The notes: generated from the letters alone by a model not told the origin. Counted from the stretch's first letter, positions 50,793 to 59,805 are shown. The stretch is 64,000 nt of DNA from Clostridiales bacterium (GCA_017545245.1 JAFWPB010000016.1:62001-126000), one strand, 5' to 3'. Program-made: numbers and translations.

Positions 50793-52046
50793 TCAATTCA
50801 GTGTACGGCCGATATCGGTTCTGTAATGTGCCTTTTCAAAGGAGATCTTCTTCACTCCTTCGTAAGCAGAGTCGATCGCCTCATCCATCGATGCTCCTTC
50901 TCCATATACGCACAGTACACGTCCGCCGGATGTTACGAGTTTTCCATCCTTTAAGGCTGTACCTGCCTGGAATACGAGATGGCCACATTCCTTGATGCCT
51001 GTGATCTCATAACCCTTATCGTATTTTTCCGGGTATCCGCCACTGGCCATAACAACGACACAGGAGCAGCCCGGCTTCCACTTCAGATTTACCTGATCCA
51101 GTGTGCCATCGATGCAGGCATCCACCAGTTCCATCAGGTCATTCTCCATACGCGGGAGGATCGCCTGGCATTCCGGGTCACCGAAACGCGCGTTATACTC
51201 AACTACTTTCGCTCCGTCTTTTGTAAGCATGAGGCCGAAGTAAATAACACCCTTGAATGGACGACCTTCCGCCGCCAGTGCCTTGATCGTCGGCTCCACG
51301 ATCTTATCGTAGATCGCCTTATCTTCTTCAGGAGTCAAATCTGCACCAGGAGTTACTGCGCCCATTCCGCCGGTATTCAGACCTTCGTCATGGTCATAAG
51401 CACGCTTGTGGTCACGGGATGTGATCATCGGAATGACAGTCTTTCCGTCAGCAAAAGCAAGAAGCGTCATTTCCGGACCTACCATGCATTCTTCGATAAC
51501 GACAACGCTGCCGGACTTTCCGAACACACCCTCGCTCATCATGGAGACGACAGCCTTCTTCGCTTCATCCAGCGTCTGGGCAATAATAACACCCTTACCA
51601 AGAGCAAGGCCGTCTGCCTTGATTACGATCGGCATATCCTGCGTCTCAAGATAAGCAAGCGCTTCGTCCTGATTATCAAACGTCTGATACTTCGCCGTCG
51701 GGATATTGTATTTCTTCATCAGTTCTTTTGAAAAGGCCTTGGATGCTTCCACGATCGCAGCATTTGCATGCGGACCGAAAGCACGAAGTCCTGCGGCTTC
51801 CATGGCATCAACCATACCGAGTGCAAGCGGATCATCCGGAGCTACGAAAACGAGATCAAACTGCTCTTTCTTCGCATATTCTACCATCGCCTCAACATCT
51901 GTCGCCTTGATTGGCACGCAGGTCGCGATCTCAGCAATACCGCCGTTACCCGGCGCGCAAAAGAGCTCCGTGACTCTTGGGCTCTGCTTCAGTTTCCAAC
52001 AGATTGCATGTTCACGGCCACCGCCGCCTACTACTAAAACCTTCAT
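50793..52046 (-). CDS. purD: Phosphoribosylamine-glycine ligase (GARS)
   Basis: Second step of purine synthesis: joins glycine to phosphoribosylamine with ATP. The 417-residue ATP-grasp enzyme has the start MKVLVVGGGGREHAICWKL, PDDPLALGMVDAMEAAGLRA, IKADGLALGKGVIIAQTLDE, RDHKRAYDHDEGLNTGGMGA and EYNARFGDPECQAILPRM, all hallmarks of PurD. ATG 52046 follows GGAGGT by 6 bases. It is separated from the purE-purF-purN-purH block by the zinc-ribbon gene 52151-53446, which looks like an insertion between pur genes. Confidence 0.96.
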   Translation of the reverse strand: MKVLVVGGGGREHAICWKLKQSPRVTELFCAPGNGGIAEIATCVPIKATDVEAMVEYAKKEQFDLVFVAPDDPLALGMVDAMEAAGLRAFGPHANAAIVEASKAFSKELMKKYNIPTAKYQTFDNQDEALAYLETQDMPIVIKADGLALGKGVIIAQTLDEAKKAVVSMMSEGVFGKSGSVVVIEECMVGPEMTLLAFADGKTVIPMITSRDHKRAYDHDEGLNTGGMGAVTPGADLTPEEDKAIYDKIVEPTIKALAAEGRPFKGVIYFGLMLTKDGAKVVEYNARFGDPECQAILPRMENDLMELVDACIDGTLDQVNLKWKPGCSCVVVMASGGYPEKYDKGYEITGIKECGHLVFQAGTALKDGKLVTSGGRVLCVYGEGASMDEAIDSAYEGVKKISFEKAHYRTDIGRTLN

Positions 52047-52150
52047 GAATTACCTCCGGGCATCTTGCTTCATTATCGGTCCGCGACTAATACAATCAGA
52101 CCGACAATTCATTATATCAAACCCATCTGAAAATACCACCACTAAGTCTT

Positions 52151-53446
52151 TTAGATTGTATTCTGCGGAATCAAATATTGCGGAGTTGTCTTGACACAAG
52201 TGATCTGGTTGACGACCCAGTTTTCTTCAATCAGAGAATACTCCGCGCCACAGTACGGGCACGTACTGATATGGATCGCATCAAAAGAACCGGCGCACTT
52301 CTTGCAATTAACCGCGTGGATCGAGAAACCATAGTCTTCTTTCTTCACTTTTTTTGCAAGGATCATTTGATAGACCTGCTTATTAAAATCTACGCTCCCG
52401 GTCGAATTGTCATAATACGCGCTGACAACATAGGCTTTGGCACTTACGCGAAGAACATTATCGACAACACTGCTTCCTACATATTCGAGCGTGCCACAAT
52501 ACTCTACATCTACGATATTATCCATATACTGAAGCGGATCCTGACCATCATAGATCGTCAATGAGTTTCGATTCTCCGAAAAAGCGATGCCTCGAAACAA
52601 CGACAGCACCTTTTCTTCAAAGTATTCATAAGAAAAACCTTCATCGTACTTCTTCAGATCCGCTTCCATTCTTGCCTTAGTCTGTGCACCTGCCTGGTTC
52701 TCTTTTAATTCTTTACTAACCTGCGTTGCTTTTTTGGCAGCCAGAAGCGGTCCCAGCAGCAGATGAAAAAAAAGAAAACCAAAAAGCAGAAGACCTCCGC
52801 CAAAAACCAAGATCATAAAGAGGGTCATCGCGATTGTTCCTCCGACACCATACCCTTCTTCGTCGGCAATCGCCAGTCCTGCTAAAAGACCAAAGATGAT
52901 ACCAAGAAGGCCAAAATACCAGAAACCGCCCTTCATCATCCCTTTATAGAGTTTCTTGCTTATTAGCGTTGGTCTTGTGTAGTAGCCGGAAATACAAGGA
53001 TAGATTTGTGGCATCTCGTATGTAGTACCGCACATCGGACAGCCGGAAGTAAACTTGGAAAGAAGATCCGTATGTCCGCAGTTTTTGCATGTATACTGTT
53101 CCTGACTCTGTGTCTGTTTATCCAGTATTCCTGTATATAGGGTCTCTTCTGTTATATCCGAACGGCCCACTTGTTTTCCGTTCTTGTAAAAGTCTGTTTC
53201 GTAATCACAGTTGTTTTTCGTAAGCGTATAGGTATACGGATACTGGACATGCTCGAAGATCTTCTCGTTTTCTGCGCCGTCCTTATCAAACTTCTTCTGC
53301 ATCGTCAGGCCAAACTTTGCGACCCTTCTTCTCTGACAATCCAAGGCGAAGCGCAGATCTGCAGAAGCTCTCTGCGGGAAAGCACCTCCCTGGTAGAAAT
53401 TCGTCAGTTCAGCCGTGTACTGTTTTCTTATACTTGAATAATCCAT
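52151..53446 (-). CDS. Membrane protein with zinc ribbons, paralogue of the 49114-50724 product
   Basis: A 431-residue protein. Order: an N-terminal ~130-residue region (SSIRKQYTAELTNFYQGGAF), a zinc ribbon (CKNCGHTDLLSKFTSGCPMC), two membrane helices (WYFGLLGIIFGLLAGLAIA and TIAMTLFMILVFGGGLLLFG), a Tim44-like region (KYDEGFSYEYFEEKVLSLFR), and a C-terminal ribbon (CKKCAGSFDAIHISTCPYCG). The same parts occur in the same order in the protein beyond purD, which has extra helices at the N-terminus. The frame opens at TTG 53467; ATG 53446 directly after GGAGAAGG is preferred. It lies between the structured RNA candidate and purD. Function unknown. Confidence 0.78.
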   Translation of the reverse strand: MDYSSIRKQYTAELTNFYQGGAFPQRASADLRFALDCQRRRVAKFGLTMQKKFDKDGAENEKIFEHVQYPYTYTLTKNNCDYETDFYKNGKQVGRSDITEETLYTGILDKQTQSQEQYTCKNCGHTDLLSKFTSGCPMCGTTYEMPQIYPCISGYYTRPTLISKKLYKGMMKGGFWYFGLLGIIFGLLAGLAIADEEGYGVGGTIAMTLFMILVFGGGLLLFGFLFFHLLLGPLLAAKKATQVSKELKENQAGAQTKARMEADLKKYDEGFSYEYFEEKVLSLFRGIAFSENRNSLTIYDGQDPLQYMDNIVDVEYCGTLEYVGSSVVDNVLRVSAKAYVVSAYYDNSTGSVDFNKQVYQMILAKKVKKEDYGFSIHAVNCKKCAGSFDAIHISTCPYCGAEYSLIEENWVVNQITCVKTTPQYLIPQNTI

Positions 53447-53514
53447 TTTCCTTCTCCCAAAAACCAATTTTCAAACATTGCCATTATACCACTTCTCTCA
53501 AAATTCTTTTCATA

Positions 53515-53735
53515 GAAAAAAAAACCCTCAGCGGACCGTAATTCCCTCCTGAGCTGCAAATGAAGGCACCTAAATGCATCAGAAGCGGAATGGCTCTCCC
53601 GGCATCATACAGCTCGCTTTGCGCAACAAACCCTAGCAAATACAGAAGCCCCGGTGATGGGGTCGCCTCGAACGGCAAGTTTCGCGTTAGCGATTGTTTG
53701 ACGCCGTGAGAGCCGATCCCAACACCGGGGCTCTT
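53515..53735 (-). ncRNA. Candidate structured RNA after purH, ended by its own terminator
   Basis: A ~220-base stretch without a convincing gene. Arms 53647-53656 and 53723-53732 (AGCCCCGGTG / CACCGGGGCT) begin a rod that continues inward through TGGG/CCCA, TCG/CGA, CTC/GAG and ACGGC/GCCGT, each separated by one or two unpaired bases; about 86 bases in all. A second pairing joins GAGCTG (53610-53615) to CAGCTC (53551-53556). The left end has a CTCAG / CTGAG hairpin (53527-53553) followed on the minus strand by nine or more T. This could be a separate small RNA or a long structured 3' end of the pur transcript. 6S RNA was considered because of purine-gene neighbours, but the 5' rod closes locally, unlike 6S. 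Confidence 0.45.
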
Positions 53736-53753
53736 AGTTACTAAAATGATCTA

Positions 53754-55298
53754 TTAATGTCTAAAGTGACGTACACCTGTAAAGAGCATCGCAATGCCGT
53801 ACTTGTCGCAAGCATCGATGGACTCCTGGTCACGGATGGATCCGCCTGGCTGTACGATAGCTGTGATGCCATACTCGTGAGCTGTCTCCACGCAGTCAGA
53901 GAACGGGAAGAAAGCGTCGGAACCAAGGATTGCACCCTTTGCCTTCTCACCTGCAAAATCCAGAGCGATCTTAGCAGCGCCGACACGATTTGTCTGACCA
54001 GGTCCAACACCGAGTGTCTGCTTGTTCTTAACAACAACGATACCGTTGGACTTTACATGCTTAACAACCTTCATGGCAAAGAGCATGTCGTCCTTGAGAG
54101 CCGGATCGATCTCTGTCTTGGTAACTGTCTTAAGCTCAGCCTCGTCATAGATTCCACGGTCGTGATCCTGAACGAGAAGTCCGCCGTTAACACGCTTGTA
54201 GTTGTACTCACCCTCCGGGATCGGAGCAGAGATATCCGGCAGAACGAGAACACGGAGGTTCTTCTTTGCGCAGAGGATATCCAGGGCTTCCTGCGTATAA
54301 GACGGAGCCACGATGACCTCGAGGAAGATCTTCGCCATCTCTTCAGCTGTCTTTCCATCGATCTCACGGTTAGCAGCTACGATACCGCCGAAGATGGAAA
54401 CGGAGTCAGCCTCATAAGCCTTCACCCATGCATCATAGATATTGTCCGCAGAACCGACGCCACACGGATTTGCGTGCTTAACAGCAACAACAGTCGGCTC
54501 GTCGAATTCCTTAAGGCAGTTGATAGTAGCATCAGTATCAGAAATATTGTTATAGGAAAGTTCTTTTCCATTAAGCTGCTTTGCTTCTGCAAGGGAACCC
54601 TTGACCGGCAAAGCATTCTGGAAGAAAGTCGCCTTCTGGTGCGGGTTCTCGCCGTAACGCATCTCAGATACCTTGTCAAAAGTAACGGTGTACTGCTTCG
54701 GCAGTGTCTTGTCTTCAGATACGGAAAGGAAGTAGTTGGCGATAAGAGCATCGTAAGCAGCAGTGTGCTCGAATACTTTCTTAGCGAGCTTGAAACGTGT
54801 CTCGTAAGTTGTATCGCCTGTAGCTCTCATCTCAGAAAGAACCTGCTCGTAATCTTCCGGATCTGTGATTACGGTTACGTCCTTATGGTTCTTTGCAGCG
54901 GCTCTCAGCATGGACGGGCCACCGATGTCGATGTTCTCGACGCACTCTTCAAAAGCAACGCCCGGCTTCTGGATGGTTGCCTTGAAAGGATAAAGATTAA
55001 CAACGATCATGTCGATCAGGCCGATGCCCAGTTCTTCTACTCTCTTCATGTGTTCCGGGTTACCACGCATAGCGAGGATACCACCATGGATAAGAGGATG
55101 CAGTGTCTTTACACGTCCGTCGAGGCACTCCGGGAATCCTGTAACTTCAGATACTTCCTTGCAAGGAATACCTTCCTTCTCGAGAAGTTTTGCAGTTCCG
55201 CCTGTAGAGAGGATCTCCACATTCAGTTCTACGAGTTTTCTGGCAAAATCGGCAATGCCTGTCTTGTCGGATACACTGATAATCGCTCTTTTAATCAT
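53754..55298 (-). CDS. purH: Bifunctional AICAR transformylase / IMP cyclohydrolase
   Basis: Last two steps to IMP. The 514-residue protein has the N-terminal cyclohydrolase domain (KRAIISVSDKTGIADFARKL, LSTGGTAKLLEKEGI, GGILAMRGNPEHM) and the C-terminal transformylase (EMRYGENPHQKATFF with the RYGENPHQ signature, VAVKHANPCGVGSADNI with the catalytic KHxNPCG, and the end MLFTGVRHFRH). Normal length. ATG 55298 follows AAAGGAC. It is 21 bases after purN and followed by the structured RNA candidate. Confidence 0.97.
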   Translation of the reverse strand: MIKRAIISVSDKTGIADFARKLVELNVEILSTGGTAKLLEKEGIPCKEVSEVTGFPECLDGRVKTLHPLIHGGILAMRGNPEHMKRVEELGIGLIDMIVVNLYPFKATIQKPGVAFEECVENIDIGGPSMLRAAAKNHKDVTVITDPEDYEQVLSEMRATGDTTYETRFKLAKKVFEHTAAYDALIANYFLSVSEDKTLPKQYTVTFDKVSEMRYGENPHQKATFFQNALPVKGSLAEAKQLNGKELSYNNISDTDATINCLKEFDEPTVVAVKHANPCGVGSADNIYDAWVKAYEADSVSIFGGIVAANREIDGKTAEEMAKIFLEVIVAPSYTQEALDILCAKKNLRVLVLPDISAPIPEGEYNYKRVNGGLLVQDHDRGIYDEAELKTVTKTEIDPALKDDMLFAMKVVKHVKSNGIVVVKNKQTLGVGPGQTNRVGAAKIALDFAGEKAKGAILGSDAFFPFSDCVETAHEYGITAIVQPGGSIRDQESIDACDKYGIAMLFTGVRHFRH

Positions 55299-55319
55299 AA
55301 TGTTGTCCTTTCCGAGCCG

Positions 55320-55937
55320 TTACTGCACGACTCTAACCAAATTATTAACTACCTCGATTTTACCGTCAGCGATGAGCTGGATCGCCTTCGGAAGAATAAC
55401 CTGTTCACATTCCACCATGATCCTCTTCTGCAGAGTCTCAGGTGTATCATCCGGGAGCACATCCACAGCTTTTTGAAGGATGATCGGACCCTCGTCGTAG
55501 TGTTCATTTACAAAATGCACTGTCGCGCCGGAGACTTTCACTCCTTTTGCCAGAACCGCTTCATGCGGACGGATGCCGTACATGCCCTGTCCACAGAACG
55601 ACGGGATCAATGCCGGATGGATATTGATAATGCGGTTGGCATAGGCCTGCACTGTCTTCGGACCAAGCATGGACAGGAAACCGGCCAGAACGACCAGGTC
55701 CACACCCAGACCGTTCAACTCCTGAAGTGTCGCCTCGTCATAGGCATCGCCGAGTTCTTTTTTCGAAATCACCTTACTCGGGATCCCGGCTATCTTCGCT
55801 CTCTCAATGGCATAGGCCTTATTGTTGCTGGCGATAACTTCAGCGATTTCCACATTCCGGATCTCGCCGGATGCGATCTTATCAATGATTGCCTGAAGGT
55901 TCGTCCCGCCTCCGCTGACAAATACTGCAATCTTCAT
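55320..55937 (-). CDS. purN: Phosphoribosylglycinamide formyltransferase (10-formyl-THF dependent)
   Basis: Third step of purine synthesis. The 205-residue protein starts MKIAVFVSGGGTNLQAIID and has VLAGFLSMLGPKTVQAYANR, NIHPALIPSFCGQGMYG (catalytic His in NIHPALIP), SGATVHFVNEHYDEGPII with the His and Asp of the active site. The frame continues upstream to 56108 inside purF, but GAGGT lies 7 bases before ATG 55937 and the family begins there. It starts 10 bases past the purF stop. Confidence 0.96.
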   Translation of the reverse strand: MKIAVFVSGGGTNLQAIIDKIASGEIRNVEIAEVIASNNKAYAIERAKIAGIPSKVISKKELGDAYDEATLQELNGLGVDLVVLAGFLSMLGPKTVQAYANRIINIHPALIPSFCGQGMYGIRPHEAVLAKGVKVSGATVHFVNEHYDEGPIILQKAVDVLPDDTPETLQKRIMVECEQVILPKAIQLIADGKIEVVNNLVRVVQ

Positions 55938-55947
55938 GTGCCGTACC

Positions 55948-57372
55948 TCAGATACGATGTGGCGAATCTTCGCCGCTCTCTTCCGGTACACCTGCCGGGA
56001 AATTACCATCGAAGCAAGCTGCACAATGACCGCAAAGTGCGCCCTCTGTGGAAGCACGCAGACCCTCAAGGCTGACATAACCAAGAGAATCGGCTCCGAG
56101 CATATCACGGATCTCTTCCACGCTCATGGAACGTGCCGGAAGCATTTCTGCCTCAGATGCGGATACACCGTAGTAGCACGGGAACTTTACCGGCGGAGAA
56201 GCAACACGGAGATGTACTTCTTTTGCGCCTTCCTCACGCAGGAAGGAAATAATATGCTTCGTTGTGGTACCACGAACGACAGAGTCGTCGATGATAACGA
56301 TCTTCTTGCCTTTTACCGCAGTCTTTAAAACGGAGAACTTCAGTCTTACCGCCATCTCACGTGCAGCCTGTGTACCTTCGATAAATGTACGGCCGACGTA
56401 ACGGTTCTTCAAAAGAGCTTGTCCGTAAGTAATTCCGCTCTCCTGGGCATATCCGATCGCCGCTGCAATACCGGAGTCCGGAGCCGCAACGACGAGATCT
56501 GCATCACACGGGCATTCTCTTGCCAGTGCACGACCTGTATTCACACGGGACTCATATACGCTTGTTCCATCGATAAAGCTGTCCGGACGAGCCAGGTAAA
56601 CGAATTCGAAGATACAGAGCTTACCGTTCTTGTGAGCGCAATCTTCCGGAACTGTATAGATGGAAGAATAACCGTCTTCCTTGATGGTGATGATCTCACC
56701 TGGCAGAACGTCACGGATCGTTTCCGCGCCGATTGCGTCAAAAGCACAGTTCTCGGAAGCAAGCATATACATGCCGTCTTTCTTACCAAGTACGAGCGGA
56801 CGGAGTCCGAGCGGATCGCGGGCACCGATGATACGGTCTTCGCTCATGACAAGAAGTGCATATGCGCCCTTGAGTTCGCTCATCATCTTCTGGATCGCTT
56901 CCTCAAGTGAATTGGTTGATACGCGGTTTCTCGCGATCAGGGAAAGCAAAACTTCAAAGTCAGCTGTGGTCTGGAAAATCGCACCGATTTCCTTCAACGA
57001 TTCACGGAGCTGCTCAGCATTCAGGATCGAGCCGTTGATTGAGATTGCGATCTGACCGGAATGGGACTTGATCTGCATCGGCTGAACCACATCGTAACCG
57101 CTCTCATTCGGAGCCGGTGTTCTTACGTGGCCGAGTGCCGCATGGCCGGTAAGTGTTCCGAGATGAAGATCATCAAAAACATCGGCTACCAGTCCGTGGG
57201 CCTTGTGGCAGAGGAACTGTCCATCGTGGTTCACGACGATACCTGCGGATGCCTGGCCTCTGTGCTGAAGCGAGAAAATACCGTAGTACGTCAGTTTGGA
57301 GATGTCGGGATTTGTCTTCGTGGTATCGAAAACGCCGAAAACTCCGCATTCTTCTTGTAACTTTCTGCTCAT
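55948..57372 (-). CDS. purF: Amidophosphoribosyltransferase (PRPP amidotransferase)
   Basis: First committed step of purine synthesis. The 474-residue protein has an eight-residue propeptide ending before the nucleophile Cys in LQEECGVFGVF, the glutaminase motifs GHAALGHVRTPAPNES and NGSILN, and the PRPP-binding loop VIIDDSVVRGTT. Cysteines in LCIFEFVYLARPDS and CGHCAACFDGNFP match the 4Fe-4S ligands of the Bacillus-type enzyme, which is oxygen sensitive. ATG 57372 follows GGGAGAG. purE ends 4 bases upstream. Confidence 0.96.
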   Translation of the reverse strand: MSRKLQEECGVFGVFDTTKTNPDISKLTYYGIFSLQHRGQASAGIVVNHDGQFLCHKAHGLVADVFDDLHLGTLTGHAALGHVRTPAPNESGYDVVQPMQIKSHSGQIAISINGSILNAEQLRESLKEIGAIFQTTADFEVLLSLIARNRVSTNSLEEAIQKMMSELKGAYALLVMSEDRIIGARDPLGLRPLVLGKKDGMYMLASENCAFDAIGAETIRDVLPGEIITIKEDGYSSIYTVPEDCAHKNGKLCIFEFVYLARPDSFIDGTSVYESRVNTGRALARECPCDADLVVAAPDSGIAAAIGYAQESGITYGQALLKNRYVGRTFIEGTQAAREMAVRLKFSVLKTAVKGKKIVIIDDSVVRGTTTKHIISFLREEGAKEVHLRVASPPVKFPCYYGVSASEAEMLPARSMSVEEIRDMLGADSLGYVSLEGLRASTEGALCGHCAACFDGNFPAGVPEESGEDSPHRI

Positions 57373-57376
57373 AGTG

Positions 57377-57886
57377 TTACTCTCCCATATTATTTATTTT
57401 TTCTTGTAGACGAGCATCGCGGTCGGCAACAGAATCAGCCAGACCCTTCTTATATTCTGCAAGCTTCTCAGAAAGACTCTCATCTGAGATGGCAAGCATC
57501 TGTGCAGCCAGGATCGCTGCATTACTTCCTCCGTCGATGGCCACCGTTGCTACCGGAATACCGGTCGGCATCTGTACCACAGCATAAAGCGCGTCTACGC
57601 CATGCAGTGCACCACCTTTACAAGGAACACCAATCACAGGAAGCACCGTATGTGCTGCGATCACACCTGCAAGATGTGCCGCCAGGCCTGCCGCCGCAAT
57701 GATCACGCTGTAGCCGTTTTCCTTGGCCGAGCTTGCGATCTTCGCTGCCAGTTCCGGCGTTCTGTGTGCCGAGCACACTCTCGCGTCGAAAGGAATATCG
57801 AATTTTTTAAGTAACTTGAAACACCCCTCCATTACGGGGAAATCGGAATCACTGCCCATAACGACAAGAACTCTCGAATCTGCCAT
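57377..57886 (-). CDS. purE: N5-carboxyaminoimidazole ribonucleotide mutase (class I PurE)
   Basis: Rearranges N5-CAIR to CAIR. The 169-residue protein has VMGSDSDFPVMEGCFKLL, RVCSAHRTPELAAK (active-site SAHRTP), IIAAAGLAAHLAGVIAAHT and GIPVATVAIDGGSNAAILAA. Normal class I length; its partner PurK is not in the window, nor are purC, purM, purL or purB. ATG 57886 follows GGAGGAG by 6 bases. First gene of the unit purE-purF-purN-purH. A TATAAT lies on the minus strand at 57965-57970 but without a clear -35, and no PurR-type box or purine riboswitch was found in the leader. Confidence 0.96.
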   Translation of the reverse strand: MADSRVLVVMGSDSDFPVMEGCFKLLKKFDIPFDARVCSAHRTPELAAKIASSAKENGYSVIIAAAGLAAHLAGVIAAHTVLPVIGVPCKGGALHGVDALYAVVQMPTGIPVATVAIDGGSNAAILAAQMLAISDESLSEKLAEYKKGLADSVADRDARLQEKINNMGE

Positions 57887-57973
57887 GTTCTTCTCCTCCG
57901 TTAAACAAATTGGCTAACAAGTTCTTCCCAAGGACATACCTTCCCTTATAAAAGAACAAAACCTATTATAAAA

Positions 57974-57995
57974 CAAAAATGGCGCTCTGCACCAT
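57974..57995 (-). terminator. Intrinsic terminator after the CapA-family gene
   Basis: ATGGTG / CGCCAT stem with a 5-base loop, followed on the minus strand by TTTTTGTTTT. It separates the CapA gene from the purine operon. Confidence 0.7.
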
Positions 57996-58035
57996 CCATT
58001 TTTGAATTTTGACAGAATCACCATTTTTTTCGTTT

Positions 58036-59151
58036 TTATTCGTTGTCGTCCGCCCAGTGAAGCTTACTGAAGACCCGCTCATACGCCTCGCTTCCTTTTT
58101 CATAAGGTCGCGGGCAGTAATCGTTGCCCGAATCGGAAGAGCGCATGGAAAACGGGATGCACTCCATCCGAGACTCTTTCACACGTCCGTCCTCGATAAT
58201 AAAAGTACACTGGAAGATCGCCGTATCCGTGTCACTCAGCCACGGCTGGCCGCCAAAGCAGAAATTCGATTCACTATATATAATGTATTTACTTTTATAG
58301 AATTCGATCGGCTGCAGACGATGCGGATGGGATCCGACAAAAATATCTGCACCATAATCAATGATATCATGCGCCAGTGAGACCGCTTTGTCTTCCGGCT
58401 CATACATCTTCTCCACACCAAGATGAGCGGAGATGATCACGATCTCGCAGCCCTTTTCGCGCAGATAATCAATGGCATCATAGTACTGTTTTCTTTCATA
58501 GACGAAATTAAACCCGGCCATGCCGATCTTCACGCCTTTTACTTCGTATATGGAAAAAGATGACGAGTCACTCCACTTGATCCCCGCCTCTTCCAGCGTT
58601 TTCCGGGTTTCGCTCAAACCCGCCTCCAGGTAATCGCGCGTATGGTTGTTTGCAAGATTCACGCACTCCACACTGCCCTGCTTCAACACTTCTACAAAAC
58701 GAGGATCACCTTTCAGGTGGATCTCACGCTCCGGACGCTGTTCTGTCGCAGTCGTCAACGGACCTTCCAGATTACAAAGCGTCATGTCATCGTTCTCGAG
58801 ATATGGCAGTGCTTTTGAAAAAGGACGGGCGTAATCCGTTCCCACTGTTTTGGTGAATGAGAATGATTCGCCTGCATGGATATCCTGCTCACCCAAAGTT
58901 GTATCACCTATGAAACTGACCAGGACCGCAAGCGGCGTAGGCGTGGGGGACGGAGATGGAGTCGGAGTCGGGGTATCTGTCGGCGTCGGCTCCGGAGTTG
59001 GTGAGACCGTGATCTCCGACGCGGTCGTAGTTGTGATCTTGGAAGAAAGATCTGCCGATTCCGAAGTTCTTGTTGTAACCTTGCCAAAAGAACTGCAGGA
59101 TGCAAGAAACAGACACCCTATTAGTATGGCCCAGGCACTTCTCCTTCTCAC
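58036..59151 (-). CDS. CapA/PgsA-family metallophosphatase-fold lipoprotein
   Basis: A 371-residue lipoprotein (AWAILIGCLFLASCSSF; lipobox LASC) with a Thr/Pro linker of about 30 residues (SPTPEPTPTDTPTPTPSPSP). The domain has the PGA_cap layout: SFIGDTTLGEQDI, NDDMTLCNLEGPLTT, NLANNHTRDYLEAGL (NHxxD), IISAHLGVEKMY and FVGSHPHRLQPIEFY. In Bacillus, CapA/PgsA takes part in poly-glutamate export; many clostridial homologues stand alone, as here, without capB or capC. The frame opens at GTG 59172, but GGAGG lies 7 bases before GTG 59151, which is used. It ends at the hairpin 57974-57995 and is not linked to the purine genes. Confidence 0.88.
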   Translation of the reverse strand: MRRRSAWAILIGCLFLASCSSFGKVTTRTSESADLSSKITTTTASEITVSPTPEPTPTDTPTPTPSPSPTPTPLAVLVSFIGDTTLGEQDIHAGESFSFTKTVGTDYARPFSKALPYLENDDMTLCNLEGPLTTATEQRPEREIHLKGDPRFVEVLKQGSVECVNLANNHTRDYLEAGLSETRKTLEEAGIKWSDSSSFSIYEVKGVKIGMAGFNFVYERKQYYDAIDYLREKGCEIVIISAHLGVEKMYEPEDKAVSLAHDIIDYGADIFVGSHPHRLQPIEFYKSKYIIYSESNFCFGGQPWLSDTDTAIFQCTFIIEDGRVKESRMECIPFSMRSSDSGNDYCPRPYEKGSEAYERVFSKLHWADDNE

Positions 59152-59328
59152 GACACTTCCTCCTTTTTTCACACGAAATCAGTTTACCAAACCTATTAAT
59201 AATATAAAACAACAGGCAGATTACATTTTCACATTTTCGCCCCATTTGGCTGTCTAAATCGGTTTCAACTCTTTCCCAGAATAAACCAAACCCATGGAAT
59301 CAAGCCTTTTTAATACCGTGCCGTTCTG

Positions 59329-59391
59329 TTTACAATTTGGAAACATTTTTTTTAGAACTTATTAGCAATTACCTCTAGCGCAAATTGTAAA
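59329..59391. repeat. Inverted repeat upstream of the HEAT-repeat gene
   Basis: TTTACAATTTG (59329-59339) and CAAATTGTAAA (59381-59391) are perfect 11-base inverted copies 41 bases apart, in an otherwise empty 295-base gap. They could be paired operator sites or a long-loop hairpin; the right copy ends 55 bases before the ATG. Confidence 0.5.
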
Positions 59392-59446
59392 AGAAGTGCA
59401 TAATCTAAATAGAAACTACAGACTTGAAAAGAAAGGGGCGATCCGG

Positions 59447-59788
59447 ATGGCAAAAATTGATAGACTTACTGAAAAGATCGAAAAGCTTGGCAAGAAACAG
59501 AATCTGGGTGCGCTGTTAAAGATGGCTGAGGATCCGGAAGACGAGATCCGAGTAGCAGTGGCAAAGGCAATGGGACAGATTAGTACTTATGAATCAGGTA
59601 TGCATTTGATTCCCCTTTTCCGCGACCCTTCACCTTTGGTACGCGCAGCAGCTGCTGAATCTGCCGGCAACATTAATGCCAAGCATTGTGAAGAGTATCT
59701 GAAGAAGCTGGCTTTCGCAGACTCCGATCCGAGTGTTCGGGCAATTGCAAGAGAAGCTTATGACAAGATGAAAACTCCAGTAGTGTGA
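59447..59788 (+). CDS. HEAT-repeat protein
   Basis: A 113-residue soluble protein made of about three HEAT repeats: LGALLKMAEDPEDEIRVAVA, HLIPLFRDPSPLVRAAAAES and YLKKLAFADSDPSVRAIARE, each with the D-P-x-x-x-V-R-A pattern. Such small arrays bind other proteins or phycobilin-like groups in some lineages; no active site is present. The frame opens at 59396; ATG 59447 is 8 bases after AAAGGGG. Monocistronic, ended by the strong hairpin at 59806-59835. Confidence 0.85.
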   Translation: MAKIDRLTEKIEKLGKKQNLGALLKMAEDPEDEIRVAVAKAMGQISTYESGMHLIPLFRDPSPLVRAAAAESAGNINAKHCEEYLKKLAFADSDPSVRAIAREAYDKMKTPVV

Positions 59789-59805
59789 TGATATAAGATG
59801 GCATG

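Noticed and set aside
53515..53735. 6S RNA identity for the structure after purH
   Set aside because: The 5' rod closes on itself instead of pairing with the 3' end, and no 6S core sequence was recognised; left as unassigned RNA.
53757..56075. 772-codon open frame on the plus strand across purH and purN
   Set aside because: It is exactly opposite to two certain enzyme genes, has no ribosome site and no recognisable domain; it reflects codon use of the genes below it.
57887..58035. Purine riboswitch or PurR box before purE
   Set aside because: No three-way junction of the purine riboswitch and no PurR-type inverted repeat could be found; the inverted CAAAAATGG / CCATTTTTG is explained by the terminator.
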